Notes: generated from the sequence alone by a model not told the origin. Positions 22,471 to 31,796 are shown, counted from the first letter of the stretch. The stretch: DNA of 42,795 nucleotides from Deltaproteobacteria bacterium (GCA_021780225.1 JAJXZF010000048.1:1-42795); one strand, 5' to 3'. Numbers and translations are program-made.

Positions 22471-23325
22471 CTATTTGAATTTAGCCTTCGGCACGGCGAG
22501 GCCGGGAATTTCCGACCGGGTCTTCCAGATCGTTCCCTTCTTCGCCTTGTCCTCGGTGTTATCGGCGGTGACGATGTAGAGATCGCTCAAATCCTTGCCG
22601 CCGAAGGTCAGGCTGGTCACGAATTTCGCCGGAATCTTGAGCCGGAAGTCGATCGTTCCATTGGGCTTGAAACGCACGACTTCGCCGGACTTGACGGTGG
22701 CGACGAAGAGGCCGCCCTCCGCGTCGACCGCAAGCCCGTCGGGCCATCCTTCGGGTATTTTCGCAAAAATACGCCGATCGGCGACCGTGCGGTCGGGTTT
22801 GACGTCGTAGGCCCATACCGCCTGCGTGGTCGAATCGGCGTGGTACAGAAGCTTGCGGTCGGGGCTGAAGCCGAGGCCGTTGGTGACTTCAATTCCCTCC
22901 CACAGCTTGGCGACCTTGCCGTCGGGATCGACCCGGAACAGATTTCCCGGAATCGGCTTTTGATCCGAAAGCGCGTCGAACTCGAGCGAGCCGACATAAA
23001 TGCCGCCGTGGTCATCGGGTTGAAGATCGTTCAAGCCCTTGAGCGGGCGCCCTTCCCATTCGGTGAAGAGATCGCGGCTCTGCCCGGTCGCCTCGTTCCA
23101 ATAAATCAGTCCCCGGCCGGAGCAGACCAGGCCGCCGCCTTCGTTGAAAGCGATGCCGCCGACGCCCTTGCGATTCGGGATGAGCGTTTCGATATTGCCG
23201 TCCGGACCGCGCCGAAAGACGCCGCCGTTGGGAACGTCGCTGAATACGAGCCGGTTCCGATCGTCGACGCGCGGGCCTTCGAGCAGGCCGTAACCGCTGA
23301 CCAGAAGTTCCATTGTCGCCGCCAT
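22471..23325 (-). CDS. SMP-30/gluconolactonase-family beta-propeller protein
   Basis: A 284-residue cytosolic-type six-bladed propeller of the SMP-30/gluconolactonase/LRE group, which contains metal-dependent lactonases. The N-terminal LLEGPRVDDRNRLVFSDV carries the metal-binding glutamate (E16). Later blocks include KGLNDLQPDDHGGIYVGSLE, EVTNGLGFSPDRKLLYHADS and GWPDGLAVDAEGGLFVATV, which supply the Asn and Asp ligands expected in this family. The ATG at 23325 is preferred because the ten residues before it in the open frame are not family-like. No signal peptide is present. The gene is separated from the RND operon by 67 bases and from the CoA-transferase by a MITE-like element. A sugar-lactone substrate is likely but not assignable. 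Confidence 0.9.
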   Translation of the reverse strand: MAATMELLVSGYGLLEGPRVDDRNRLVFSDVPNGGVFRRGPDGNIETLIPNRKGVGGIAFNEGGGLVCSGRGLIYWNEATGQSRDLFTEWEGRPLKGLNDLQPDDHGGIYVGSLEFDALSDQKPIPGNLFRVDPDGKVAKLWEGIEVTNGLGFSPDRKLLYHADSTTQAVWAYDVKPDRTVADRRIFAKIPEGWPDGLAVDAEGGLFVATVKSGEVVRFKPNGTIDFRLKIPAKFVTSLTFGGKDLSDLYIVTADNTEDKAKKGTIWKTRSEIPGLAVPKAKFK

Positions 23326-23392
23326 CGTGCAAACCCTCCGTCGCGGGTTTACCACGATCCGCGCGCGATCGAAAACCGCCGGGCGCGGCGAC

Positions 23393-26300
23393 TCACGCGA
23401 TGCCCGCGTCGGGCGTCGGCAGCATCGGCGGCGTCCGATTGGCGTCGGCGCGCCGCAAACCGCGATGGCACAGATAAATCAGGACCGGCTGCAGCACGCG
23501 GGTCAGCAGCATAATCGCGATCGCGCCGCCAATCACCACTATCGCGAGCGGACGCTGCGTTTGTGCGCCGATTCGCGTCGATACGGCGGCCGGCAACAGG
23601 CCGACGCCGTCAACCATCGCGGTCATGATGATCGCGCGGAAGCGCCGGTCGGAGCCCATGATAATCGCTTCCTTGAACGGATGGCCTTCTTCCCACAATT
23701 CGCGGATATAGAAGCTCAGCAGAATGCCGTCCATCACGGCGATGCCGAATATCGAAATAAAACCGACCGCGGCGGAGACGCTGAACGGCGTGCCGGTGAG
23801 ATAGAGTCCAATGATCCCGCCGACACAGGCGACCGGCACCTGCGCCATGATGATGAACGTATCGATCAGCGAGGTGGTCGCGCCGTAAAGCACGCCCGTG
23901 ATCAGCAACAATGCGATCGGCACGACCAGCCTGAGACGCTGGTTCGCGCGCTGCAACTCCTGATATTCGCCGGCCCATTCAAGATGCACTCCGGCGGGCA
24001 TCTCGACTTCGCGCGCGACGGCGGCCTGAGCCGCGACCACCGCCGTCTGGAAATCGCGTCCGCGCACGGCGAACCGCACCGGCACGTACCGTTGCAGTTC
24101 TTCGCGATAGATGAACGATGCGCCCTCGGCGGTCTCGATCTTCGCGATCTGGCCAAGCGGCACATAGCCGCCGCCCGGCACGGCGACCCGGATCTGGCGA
24201 ATCGTCGCGAGGCTGGTGCGGTATTGTTTTTTCCAGCGCACGACCAGGTTGAAGCTGCGGTCGCCCTGCAACACCTGAGTCGCGGCCTGCCCGCCGATCG
24301 CCGCCTGCACGACCGCGTTGACGTCGCCGACGTTCAGCCCGTAGCGCGCGCAAGCCGCGCGGTCCGGCGTGATTACCACGTTCGGCTGGCCGAGCGAGCG
24401 GTAAACGGCGAGATCGACGATTCCCGGAACTTCGCCCATCGCACGCATCACGCCATTGGCGACGCGCTCGTCGACGGCCAGGTTGCGTCCGAAAATCTTG
24501 ACCGAATTCGTGCCTTTGACGCCGGAAAGCGCCTCGTTGACGTTGTCCTCGATATTCTGGGAATAACCGAAACTGACCGCCGGGAACTGCCGGCGCAGCC
24601 GATCGTCCATCCGCTGGACCAATCCGGACTTGGTCAGGCCGTGCGGCCACTGCGCTTGCGGCGTCAGGTCAACTGAAAACTCGATATTGAAAAACCCGGT
24701 CGTCTCGGTGCCGTCGTCGGGCCTGCCAAGCTGCGACACCACGTTCGTCACTTCTGGAAACGACATGAACACCGCGCGCATCCGGTTCGACAGTGACGCG
24801 CCGTGGTCGAGCGAGATCGTGAGCGGCATCGTCGCCCGCGCCCAGATATTGCCTTCTTCGAGTTTGGGCAGAAATTCGCCGCCGAGCTTGGGAAACAGCG
24901 CCAACCCCGATCCGACCGCAATCAGAAGGATGACCAGCGCAAGCCGCGGCCAGTTCATCACGCGCACGAAAATCCAATGATATGCGCGTCTGAAACCCTC
25001 CCACACGACATTGCGGGTTTCGCGCATCTCGCGCGGCAGCAGGTAGTACGACAGCACCGGCGACAAAGTGACGGCGAGCAATATCGCCGCGCCCAGCGCG
25101 TACGCGTAGGCGTGCGACATCGGCGAGAAAATCGCGCCCTCGACGCCGCGCATCGTGAACAGCGGCAGAAACGCGATCACGAAAATCAGGGTCGAAAAGA
25201 GCATCGGTCCGCCGACTTCCTGCGCCGCGCGCAGGATGCGGTTGCGCTTGCTCATTGACGCGGGCGCGGCGCCGGTCAGATTGCGATGGATGTTCTCCAT
25301 CACGATGACGGTCGAATCGATGATGATTCCGAAGTCGATCGCGCCGAGCGAAATCAGGTTGGCCGGCGTGCGTCCGAAATACATCAGGGCGAACGCTCCG
25401 CACAGCGCGAGCGGAATATTGATCGCGGCGATAATCGCGGCGCGCAGATTGCCGAGGAAAAACAGCAGGACCAGAAACACCAGCGCCATGCCGACCGTCA
25501 GATTCTCGAGCACGGTGCGCAACGTCACGTGCACCAGATTGATGCGATCGTAGTAGGGAACGATCTTGAAATCGCGCGGCATGATTCCCGACGAATTGAG
25601 TTCCGCGACTTTGCGTTCGACGCCCCGCACCGTCTCGACGGTATTCCCGTACTTGCGCATCAGCACGATGCCCTCGGTCACTTCGTCGTTGCGGTTCATT
25701 CCCACGACGCCGAGGCGCGGCGAATACCCGACGCTGACGTTCGCGACGTTTCCGACCAAAATGGGCTCCGCCTTGCTGGCCGAAAGCACGACATTGCGGA
25801 TATCGTCGAGCGAATGGATGAAACCGATGCCGCGAACGTCGAAAGCCTGCTCGCCCACGGTCAGATAATTGCCGCCGGCGTTGCTGTTCGCGTTCGCGAT
25901 CGAGTTAATCAACGTCGAAAGCGAAAGCCGGTAGTAATCCAGTTTCTGCGGATCGACGTCGACGTGGTACTCCTTCGTCAAGCCGCCGAAGGTGCTCACG
26001 CCGATCACGCCCGGCACGGTCTGAAGCTGGCGGGCGGCGACCCAATCGTTAATCTCCTTTTCGGCGATCAGATCGTGCTGGGGACTCGTGATGATGTACC
26101 GATAGACCTCGCCGATCGGGTTTTCCGGAGAAATTCCGGGAGTCACGCCGGCCGGCAGGGAGACGAACGGGAGCGCATTGATTACTTCTTCGCGATCCCA
26201 GTAGTAATTCGTATTCCATCCGAAATAGCAGCGGATATCGGACAGGCCGAACAGCGAAATCGAATCCATCCGCTCGAGTCCGCGCGAAGTGCTCAGACCG

Positions 26301-26512
26301 TATTCGAGCGGAACCGTCACGATTCGTTCGACCTCCTCGGCGCTCAATCCGGTCGGCAAGGTCAGCACCTCGACCAGCGGCTGGACCGGATCGGGATAGG
26401 CTTCGATATCGAGCTGGGTGAAAGCGAACAGGCCGAGCGCGAGCAGCACGAACGCGCCGCCGATCACGACGATCCGCTGGCTCATCGCCAGCCCCATCAA
26501 TGCACGAATCAT
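23393..26512 (-). CDS. Heavy-metal efflux RND pump (CzcA/CusA family)
   Basis: A 1039-residue inner-membrane proton antiporter of the HME-RND class. It has the usual N-terminal helix and QLDIEAYPDPVQPLVEV, 12 membrane segments and two large periplasmic loops. The proton-relay residues of transmembrane helix 4 are present as D393, D399 and E406 in IDFGIIIDSTVIVMEN, with the spacing of CzcA D402/D408/E415. The second half has SVSAAVGFISIFGIAVMDG, the helix-10 counterpart. Metal specificity (Cu/Ag versus Co/Zn/Cd) is not decided by what I can see. It is the last gene of a three-gene operon (outer-membrane factor, adaptor, pump) on the minus strand, 22 bases after the adaptor. Some pumps of this clade are associated with lipid or cytochrome functions rather than metals. 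Confidence 0.93.
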   Translation of the reverse strand: MIRALMGLAMSQRIVVIGGAFVLLALGLFAFTQLDIEAYPDPVQPLVEVLTLPTGLSAEEVERIVTVPLEYGLSTSRGLERMDSISLFGLSDIRCYFGWNTNYYWDREEVINALPFVSLPAGVTPGISPENPIGEVYRYIITSPQHDLIAEKEINDWVAARQLQTVPGVIGVSTFGGLTKEYHVDVDPQKLDYYRLSLSTLINSIANANSNAGGNYLTVGEQAFDVRGIGFIHSLDDIRNVVLSASKAEPILVGNVANVSVGYSPRLGVVGMNRNDEVTEGIVLMRKYGNTVETVRGVERKVAELNSSGIMPRDFKIVPYYDRINLVHVTLRTVLENLTVGMALVFLVLLFFLGNLRAAIIAAINIPLALCGAFALMYFGRTPANLISLGAIDFGIIIDSTVIVMENIHRNLTGAAPASMSKRNRILRAAQEVGGPMLFSTLIFVIAFLPLFTMRGVEGAIFSPMSHAYAYALGAAILLAVTLSPVLSYYLLPREMRETRNVVWEGFRRAYHWIFVRVMNWPRLALVILLIAVGSGLALFPKLGGEFLPKLEEGNIWARATMPLTISLDHGASLSNRMRAVFMSFPEVTNVVSQLGRPDDGTETTGFFNIEFSVDLTPQAQWPHGLTKSGLVQRMDDRLRRQFPAVSFGYSQNIEDNVNEALSGVKGTNSVKIFGRNLAVDERVANGVMRAMGEVPGIVDLAVYRSLGQPNVVITPDRAACARYGLNVGDVNAVVQAAIGGQAATQVLQGDRSFNLVVRWKKQYRTSLATIRQIRVAVPGGGYVPLGQIAKIETAEGASFIYREELQRYVPVRFAVRGRDFQTAVVAAQAAVAREVEMPAGVHLEWAGEYQELQRANQRLRLVVPIALLLITGVLYGATTSLIDTFIIMAQVPVACVGGIIGLYLTGTPFSVSAAVGFISIFGIAVMDGILLSFYIRELWEEGHPFKEAIIMGSDRRFRAIIMTAMVDGVGLLPAAVSTRIGAQTQRPLAIVVIGGAIAIMLLTRVLQPVLIYLCHRGLRRADANRTPPMLPTPDAGIA

Positions 26513-26534
26513 CGCCGCAACCCCGCCGTGAAAT

Positions 26535-27722
26535 TCAGGAGCTTTCGCCGTTGGCCTGATGCCACAGCGCGTTCATCTGGATCGATTCCGTGGTGACCAC
26601 GCGCTCGCCCGCGCCGAGTCCCGAAACGATCCGGGCGTAGCCCTGTTCCTTCCAACCCGCGATCTCCACGCGCCGGCGCGAGAAACGGTTGTTTCCAAGC
26701 GCCACATACGCGTAGTAGGCGTTGGTGTCGAAAACCAGGGCCTCGACGGGCGCCACCAGCGCCTGGCCCGGATCGGTCGCAATCGAAACCCGGGCGAGCA
26801 TCTGCGGCTTTAGCCTGCCGCCGGGATTGCGAACCTCGCAGCGGATTTGCAGCGTATGCGTGTCGGCGTTGATATCCGGGCTGATCCGCGAAATCACGCC
26901 GTCGAAAACCTGGTCGGGATAAGCGGTCGTAACCGCGCGCATCGACTGGCCGGGATGAATCCGCGCGAGGTCGGTCTCGTAGATGTTGGCGACGATCCAG
27001 ACTTGCTCGAGCGTGCCGAGCGTATAGAGCACGTCGCCGGGATTGACCGCGGAGCCGCGCATCGCCTTGTTGTCGAGCACCGTGCCGCTGATCGGCGCGC
27101 GCATCCAGACCGTCGGACTCGGCCCGCGAATCGCCGCTATATCCGCGTCGCTCATCCCGAGCAGTTCGAGCTTGCGGCGCGCCGCGTCAACCATCGATTG
27201 CGCCATTTCGGCGGCGCTCCCGCCGCCGCCAGCCGCCAGACCGACGCCGCTTGCGCGGCTCATCCGCGCGGTGTCGCCGGCCTGCAGATATTCGGCTTCG
27301 GCGGTCATGAAATCGGGGCTGTAAAGCGCGACGATCGGCTGGCCGCGGCGGACCTCGTCCCATTGCGACACGCGGGTCGCCTCGATCCTGCCGGCCACGC
27401 GCGAAACGATCGTCGCCACGCGCCGATCGTCGAATTCGACCTGGCCATTGGCTTCGAGGTTGCCCGACATCTCGACCGCGCGCACCTCGGCCGTCGCCAT
27501 TCCGGGTATTCCGCCGCCGCGCAATTCGAGAACGGCCGCTTCCCCCGGTTGGGCGACCATCGCCGGCTCCAGCGGCGGCGGCGTGGCAGTGGATGCGCGG
27601 CCGGAGGGCGGTCCGCCGCATCCGCCGAAGGCGCTCAAAAAGACTATCGCCACGATCGTCGCGCCCATCGCGCGAGGCCCGCTGTTCTGGATTTTTCGAA
27701 TTGTCGCGATCATCGAAATCAA
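26535..27722 (-). CDS. RND efflux periplasmic adaptor (CusB/CzcB-type membrane fusion protein), probable lipoprotein
   Basis: A 395-residue membrane fusion protein that bridges pump and outer-membrane channel. A hydrophobic N-terminal segment (GATIVAIVFLSAFGG) is followed by Cys35, which could be a lipidation site, although the lipobox FGGC is not ideal. The barrel-sandwich half is EANGQVEFDDRRVATIVSRV, with RIEATRVSQWDEVRRGQPIVALYSPD. The partner half is MRAPISGTVLDNKAMRG, and a beta-barrel domain follows (VWIVANIYETDLARIHPGQ). The stop of the upstream outer-membrane gene overlaps this start by four bases, so they are translationally coupled. No N-terminal metal-binding Met cluster like that of CusB is evident. 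Confidence 0.92.
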   Translation of the reverse strand: MISMIATIRKIQNSGPRAMGATIVAIVFLSAFGGCGGPPSGRASTATPPPLEPAMVAQPGEAAVLELRGGGIPGMATAEVRAVEMSGNLEANGQVEFDDRRVATIVSRVAGRIEATRVSQWDEVRRGQPIVALYSPDFMTAEAEYLQAGDTARMSRASGVGLAAGGGGSAAEMAQSMVDAARRKLELLGMSDADIAAIRGPSPTVWMRAPISGTVLDNKAMRGSAVNPGDVLYTLGTLEQVWIVANIYETDLARIHPGQSMRAVTTAYPDQVFDGVISRISPDINADTHTLQIRCEVRNPGGRLKPQMLARVSIATDPGQALVAPVEALVFDTNAYYAYVALGNNRFSRRRVEIAGWKEQGYARIVSGLGAGERVVTTESIQMNALWHQANGESS

Positions 27723-28993
27723 TGCGGAAGCGGTTCGCCAATCGCCTGCTCAAGCGCGACTTCGGCCGCCAGAAATTGGTTGATCGATTGCAGGTAGGCG
27801 ACGCGCGCGTTGTAAGCGCTTTGCAGGGCCGCGGCAAGCGTGACGAAATCGATTTTTCCGGCCTGATACGCAATCAACGCGACCCGGAAATTCTGGCGCG
27901 CCAGCGGAATCAGCGTATCGCGCTCGACGGCGGCCGAGCGATAGCTGGTTTGCGCGGTGCGATAGAGCGTCGTGACCGTCGCCGCGGTCGAATTTCGGAT
28001 CGACATCTGGTTCTCGCGCGCGGCATCGAGGTCGTAGCCCGCGCGCGTCACATCCTCGCGCTGCTTGATCCAGAAGAAAATCGGCAGACTGACAGAGACG
28101 AAAATCGAATGGTCCTGCAGAGCCGTCACGGTCGGAGCCGCCGACGCCACCTGAAAATGATCGAACTCGTAGCCCACCGTATAGTTGGGCAGGTATTCCA
28201 TTCTGGCCAGCGTCAGCGCGGTTTGATTGTTCTTCGCGCTCAAAGCCGCTTTGAGAATTTCCTGCCGGACATGGGTCGCCAGATCGGTCAGCCGATCCAC
28301 GGGCGTTTCGAGCGCGGCAGGTTTCAGATTTTCGTCCAGCGCCAGGGGCGCATCCGGCTCGCGATAAAGCAACTGGTTCAGATTCGTGCGATCGTTGGCC
28401 CGCGCCGATCGCAATTGGTCCTGAGCCAGCCGCTGATTCGTCACATCAAATTCGGCGCTGATAAAGTCCGTCTGCGTGACCTGATTCGCCGAATATGCGA
28501 TCTGGGTCACCTTCAGCACCTGGCCGAGGCTTGCAAGCAGTTCCTGCCCGACCTGCCATAGCGCGTCGTCCAACACTGTCTGATAGTAGGCGGTTTCGAC
28601 CTGTGCGCGCAGGTCGCGAACGGCGGCCTCGTAAGAGAGCCGGGCAATCTCGGCGTTACGGCCCGCCTGATCGGCCTGCAAAAGCGCCTCTCCCGGAAAT
28701 TGGAACGATTGCGATACGGCGTAGCTGTGTTCGGTCGCGCCGGTGAATGGATTCTTCGGACTGTCAACGTTGAGATACGTAAAGATCGGATCGGCGGGCG
28801 CGTAGTTCTGCTTGATTGAATGAACCGCCGACATCCATTGCGCCCGCATCGATTTTACCTGGGGATTCATCTCGACCGCGATTTCGACCAGTTGCCGCGC
28901 CCCCAGCGCCTGATCGGCATGTGCAGGATGGCACGGCAGATTGACAACGGTTGTCGCCATCGCGATCAGAAGCGTCAGCGTCGCTCGTTTCAT
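27719..28993 (-). CDS. TolC-family outer-membrane efflux protein (CusC/CzcC-type)
   Basis: A 424-residue outer-membrane factor with a clean signal peptide (MKRATLTLLIAM, cleavage near HPAHA). Its two helical hairpin repeats of the TolC fold are rich in Gln, Ala and Asn; examples are AAVRDLRAQVETAYYQTVLD and RVALIAYQAGKIDFVTL, the second being a hallmark of CzcC-like proteins. The start is set at the ATG at 28993, preceded by agggg; the 17 codons upstream in the same frame are Arg-rich and would precede the signal peptide. It is the first gene of the tripartite operon and forms the channel through which the RND pump expels its substrate. Confidence 0.92.
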   Translation of the reverse strand: MKRATLTLLIAMATTVVNLPCHPAHADQALGARQLVEIAVEMNPQVKSMRAQWMSAVHSIKQNYAPADPIFTYLNVDSPKNPFTGATEHSYAVSQSFQFPGEALLQADQAGRNAEIARLSYEAAVRDLRAQVETAYYQTVLDDALWQVGQELLASLGQVLKVTQIAYSANQVTQTDFISAEFDVTNQRLAQDQLRSARANDRTNLNQLLYREPDAPLALDENLKPAALETPVDRLTDLATHVRQEILKAALSAKNNQTALTLARMEYLPNYTVGYEFDHFQVASAAPTVTALQDHSIFVSVSLPIFFWIKQREDVTRAGYDLDAARENQMSIRNSTAATVTTLYRTAQTSYRSAAVERDTLIPLARQNFRVALIAYQAGKIDFVTLAAALQSAYNARVAYLQSINQFLAAEVALEQAIGEPLPH

Positions 28994-29118
28994 GCCCCTC
29001 AGCCTCCGCGGTCTCGGCCGGCGTTGCGGCAGGCGCTTCCCCATGCGCTTCGGCCACGTCAGCGTTAACGAAGTATTAAACCCTTACGTTACCGCCAGTG
29101 AAAGTAGGGACTTGGAAA

Positions 29119-29144
29119 TTAGCGTTTTATTCATATTTCGCTAA
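29119..29144 (-). promoter_or_regulatory. Possible operator upstream of the efflux operon
   Basis: A 6-bp inverted repeat, ttagcg/cgctaa, with a 14-base A+T-rich spacer, about 126 bases upstream of the outer-membrane factor start. The surrounding A+T-rich stretch (29075-29150) is the only promoter-like sequence before the operon. No regulator gene adjoins it. The assignment is weak. Confidence 0.25.
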
Positions 29145-29190
29145 GCGCAATTCCCGCCCGCCACGATGCGAAATTATTTTGGAAGCGCAA

Positions 29191-29235
29191 AATGAAAACC
29201 GGCGACCCACGCGCAGCAGGTCGCCGGTTTTCATT
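29191..29235 (-). terminator. Strong hairpin terminator after the cytochrome c gene
   Basis: A perfect 17-bp inverted repeat (aatgaaaaccggcgacc at 29191-29207 and its complement at 29219-29235) with an 11-base loop. It lies about 52 bases beyond the cytochrome stop codon on the minus strand. The A/T-rich outer stem gives a T-rich 3' side when read on the minus strand. The perfect symmetry could also let it work on the other strand. Confidence 0.75.
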
Positions 29236-29286
29236 TGAGCGTGCGCGGCGGACGACTATCCAACGCCGCGCCGTAAGCGCTTTTGG

Positions 29287-29997
29287 TCAGTGCGACATAT
29301 CCATGCCGCCCATCGAGGAGCCGCTCGATGAGGATCCGCCGGACGACGGCGCGGGAGCGGATGGCGCGCCGGTATCGCCAGTCGCGCTCGCCTCGGTGTC
29401 TTTGTAGTTGTGCTGCAAATAACGAAGGTAAACGACGACCTGCCAGCGTGCGTTCGAAGACATGGCGTCGTCGTACGAGGGCATCCAGATACCGCCGTTG
29501 CGGATATAGCCGTAGATATATCCGTCGGGCAAATTCTTGCTCACCCCGGTCATCAGATTCGCGGGCTTGTGCTGCAGCAGATGCACAACGGAGCCGTTGC
29601 CGATGCCCGTGACGCCATGGCACGGCGAACAGTTGGCCAAAAACAGTTCGTGGCCGCGCTTCAGATTCTCCGGCGTTTCAGTGAGCGGATTGTGCATCCG
29701 GACCGTCATCGCCTCAAGCTTCATCGGCGGCGGCGCTTCCGCGTCGATGCCGGGCAGATTCGCCGGCTGCCCCGGATGGATGTTGTAATGAATGCCGTCA
29801 ACCGGCAGGACGCCGTCCGGCATGTCGCGCGGAGGCTCCGAGAGCGGCTGCACGGCGACGCCCCGGTACATGTCGATGCTCCAGGGGAAGGCGTGGGCGG
29901 GACCCGGCGTCATCGTGATCGCCGCGACCGCGCCGGCCGCAATCGCCAAAGCGCCGCGTTTAATTCCTCGAACGAAATTCACTACTCGTCGCTCCAT
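29287..29997 (-). CDS. Monohaem class I cytochrome c, ActE-like, with Met/His-rich tail
   Basis: A 236-residue exported cytochrome. A hydrophobic N-terminal segment ends at PGPAHA. FPWSIDMYRGVAVQPLSE and MPDGVLPVDG resemble the N-terminal part of the cytochrome c subunit (ActE) of alternative complex III. One haem site is visible, C123-C126-H127 in ANCSPCHG, with Met172 in IWMPSYDDAM as the likely sixth ligand. The last 25 residues are a Ser/Gly linker ending SMGGMDMSH, which could bind copper (inference). No other alternative complex III genes are adjacent. The efflux operon is downstream on the same strand, beyond a strong terminator. A role as periplasmic electron carrier is likely; the partner complex is unknown. 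Confidence 0.88.
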   Translation of the reverse strand: MERRVVNFVRGIKRGALAIAAGAVAAITMTPGPAHAFPWSIDMYRGVAVQPLSEPPRDMPDGVLPVDGIHYNIHPGQPANLPGIDAEAPPPMKLEAMTVRMHNPLTETPENLKRGHELFLANCSPCHGVTGIGNGSVVHLLQHKPANLMTGVSKNLPDGYIYGYIRNGGIWMPSYDDAMSSNARWQVVVYLRYLQHNYKDTEASATGDTGAPSAPAPSSGGSSSSGSSMGGMDMSH

Positions 29998-30327
29998 CTA
30001 CGTTCGTATCCCGTCTTCAGGCGTCGAGCGAACGGCTCAGCCCTTCCGCTCCAGCGCGACACCATATCGCGCGCCGCGCCTTCGGGGCAATCGCGACGAC
30101 TCGCCGCCGCGCTTGATGGCCGCTCCGGAGCACGCCGCGATTTTCCCGAAGAAGTTAAAGTTATACTTTCAATTTTATCCGGCGTGGCGCTCGCCAAGCT
30201 TCGCGCCTGCTTAAGCGCCGGTAATCTCTCAAACGAGCAGAGTTTAGCGCGGCTTCTAATGAAAGCCAAACGATTTCGACCCATCCGGCGACCAAATCGA
30301 AAGATCCCCAGCGATGCGATGCGCCGC
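29998..30327. other. Intergenic region without a recognisable gene
   Basis: 330 bases between the cytochrome c start and the MFS transporter stop. The open frames crossing it on both strands are Arg-rich and shadow-like. A short A+T-rich stretch (about 30149-30178, aagttaaagttatactttca) is the likeliest site for a promoter reading toward the cytochrome gene on the minus strand, but no clean -35/-10 pair was found. No RNA gene was recognised. Confidence 0.5.
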
Positions 30328-31566
30328 TCAAATCGGCTCCGCAGGCGCCGCGATCGTGGCCGTGTCCGGCACCGATTTCGGCGCCACGCAGGCGAAACTG
30401 GCCGCCGCGCCAATCAGCGCGATCGCCGAACACAGTTCGAAGCCCTCGGTATAGCTGCCGGTGACGTCGGTGATTCGGCCCACTATCAGCGGTCCGGCAA
30501 ACAGCCCGAGGGTCAGAATCAATCCAAGCCATCCGAACAGGGTGCCGAAGCGCTTCAATCCCAGCGTTTCGGACAAGACCAGCGGCGCGAGCGCGATCGG
30601 CGACGCGCCGGCAAGGCCGGACCAGACGATCCACACCACGATCAGCCGGCGGTTCTGCGCGCCCAGCAAAATAAAGACGCCGGCCGCAATCATTATGAAG
30701 CTGACGCCCAGCGCGTTTTTCCCTCCAATCCGATCCGCCATCGCGCCGAACGCGGGTTTGCCGATCGCCGCCATCCCGAGCACGACGCTCACCACCAGCG
30801 CCGAAGAACGCTCCGTGTAGCCGTACCCTTCAAGAAACGCCACGAGATGCAGGAAGGTGCCGCCGATCGCCAGTCCGAAGGCCAGTTCGACAATGACCAG
30901 CATCCAGAAGGCCCGGGTCGCGATCGCTTCTCCGACTTCGAGACCGGGCAGATCGCGCGCCGACTCGGCGACCGATTTCGCCTCGCCGTCCGGCGGCCGC
31001 GTGCGTGCGACGATCAGCAGCAGCGGCAGCACCAGCGCCACCACGGGGATCGCGAGCAACAAATACGCGGCGCGCCAACCATGAATCGAAATTACGTAGC
31101 CGCATATAAACGACATCGCCATCCCGCCCGATTCCATCCCGGCCGTCGCGAGCCCAAGCGCGGCGCCGCGCCGTTCGCCGAACCAATTCGCGATTATCAG
31201 CGAAGCGGGCAGCAGCGCCGACGAGCCCAAACCAACGCCGAGGATTGCGACCGCGAAGATCAGGGTATCGAACGAATGCGCGCGGCTGGCGGCGAACATT
31301 CCGACACCCGTGAGCGCGGCGCCGGCGCCCATCACGAACCGCGCCTCGATTCGATCGAGCAGCCATCCCGCGATCGGCCCCGCGATTCCGACCGACAGCG
31401 AGAGCATCGCCGCAACCCATGAAACGCGCTCGTGGCTCCAGTGAAAAGATTTGAGCAACGCGCCGAGAAACACCGGCGACGTGTTGTAGCCTCCGCCCCA
31501 CAGGAAAAATAGCGAGACGAACATCGCGATCGCGATAATCCATGCCTGCCGGTCCCGACTCTCCAT
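30328..31566 (-). CDS. MFS transporter, OxlT/monocarboxylate-porter-like
   Basis: A 412-residue, 12-helix major facilitator. The first helix includes FFLWGGGYNTSPVFLGALL, followed by SVGIAGPIAGWLLDRIEARFVM, the loop 2-3 MFS signature (GxLxDR-like). The inner loop has ANWFGERRGAALGLATAGMESGG and the second half GKPAFGAMADRIGGKNALG, the mirror signature. The pattern (WFxxRRGxAxGxxxAGxxxG) is that of the monocarboxylate/oxalate-formate porter group, suggesting an organic acid substrate. The ATG at 31566 is a clear start. It stands alone between two terminators or gaps, with no enzyme gene next to it that would give the substrate. Confidence 0.88.
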   Translation of the reverse strand: MESRDRQAWIIAIAMFVSLFFLWGGGYNTSPVFLGALLKSFHWSHERVSWVAAMLSLSVGIAGPIAGWLLDRIEARFVMGAGAALTGVGMFAASRAHSFDTLIFAVAILGVGLGSSALLPASLIIANWFGERRGAALGLATAGMESGGMAMSFICGYVISIHGWRAAYLLLAIPVVALVLPLLLIVARTRPPDGEAKSVAESARDLPGLEVGEAIATRAFWMLVIVELAFGLAIGGTFLHLVAFLEGYGYTERSSALVVSVVLGMAAIGKPAFGAMADRIGGKNALGVSFIMIAAGVFILLGAQNRRLIVVWIVWSGLAGASPIALAPLVLSETLGLKRFGTLFGWLGLILTLGLFAGPLIVGRITDVTGSYTEGFELCSAIALIGAAASFACVAPKSVPDTATIAAPAEPI

Positions 31567-31724
31567 GACGAATCTCTCCCGCGCAAACGAGCGGACATGT
31601 CCGTTCGCGCATGAAGCGAACTAACCTGAATCGCGCCCGGCATCAACCGGGCGATTTGGACGGTATCAATCAGACGATGGCGGACGGCAAGGCGCGGACC
31701 GCGGATTGTTTTGGTCACGCGGCG

Positions 31725-31764
31725 AAAAAATCCGGCGCGGAGCGATCGTGTCGCTCCGCGCCGG
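31725..31764 (-). terminator. Rho-independent terminator of clpB
   Basis: A perfect 14-bp stem (ccggcgcggagcga at 31732-31745 with its complement at 31751-31764) around a 5-base loop. On the minus strand it is followed by six T (aaaaaa at 31726-31731 on the plus strand). It lies about 32 bases after the clpB stop, the classic layout. Confidence 0.9.
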
Positions 31765-31796
31765 CAGGTTGCGGGCGTGGATAAACCGCGCGGCGC

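Noticed and set aside
29410-31422. A 670-codon plus-strand frame across the cytochrome c and MFS genes
   Set aside because: It spans two real minus-strand genes and a gap. The composition (Arg, Gln, Asp, His repeats) is that of antisense shadow frames.
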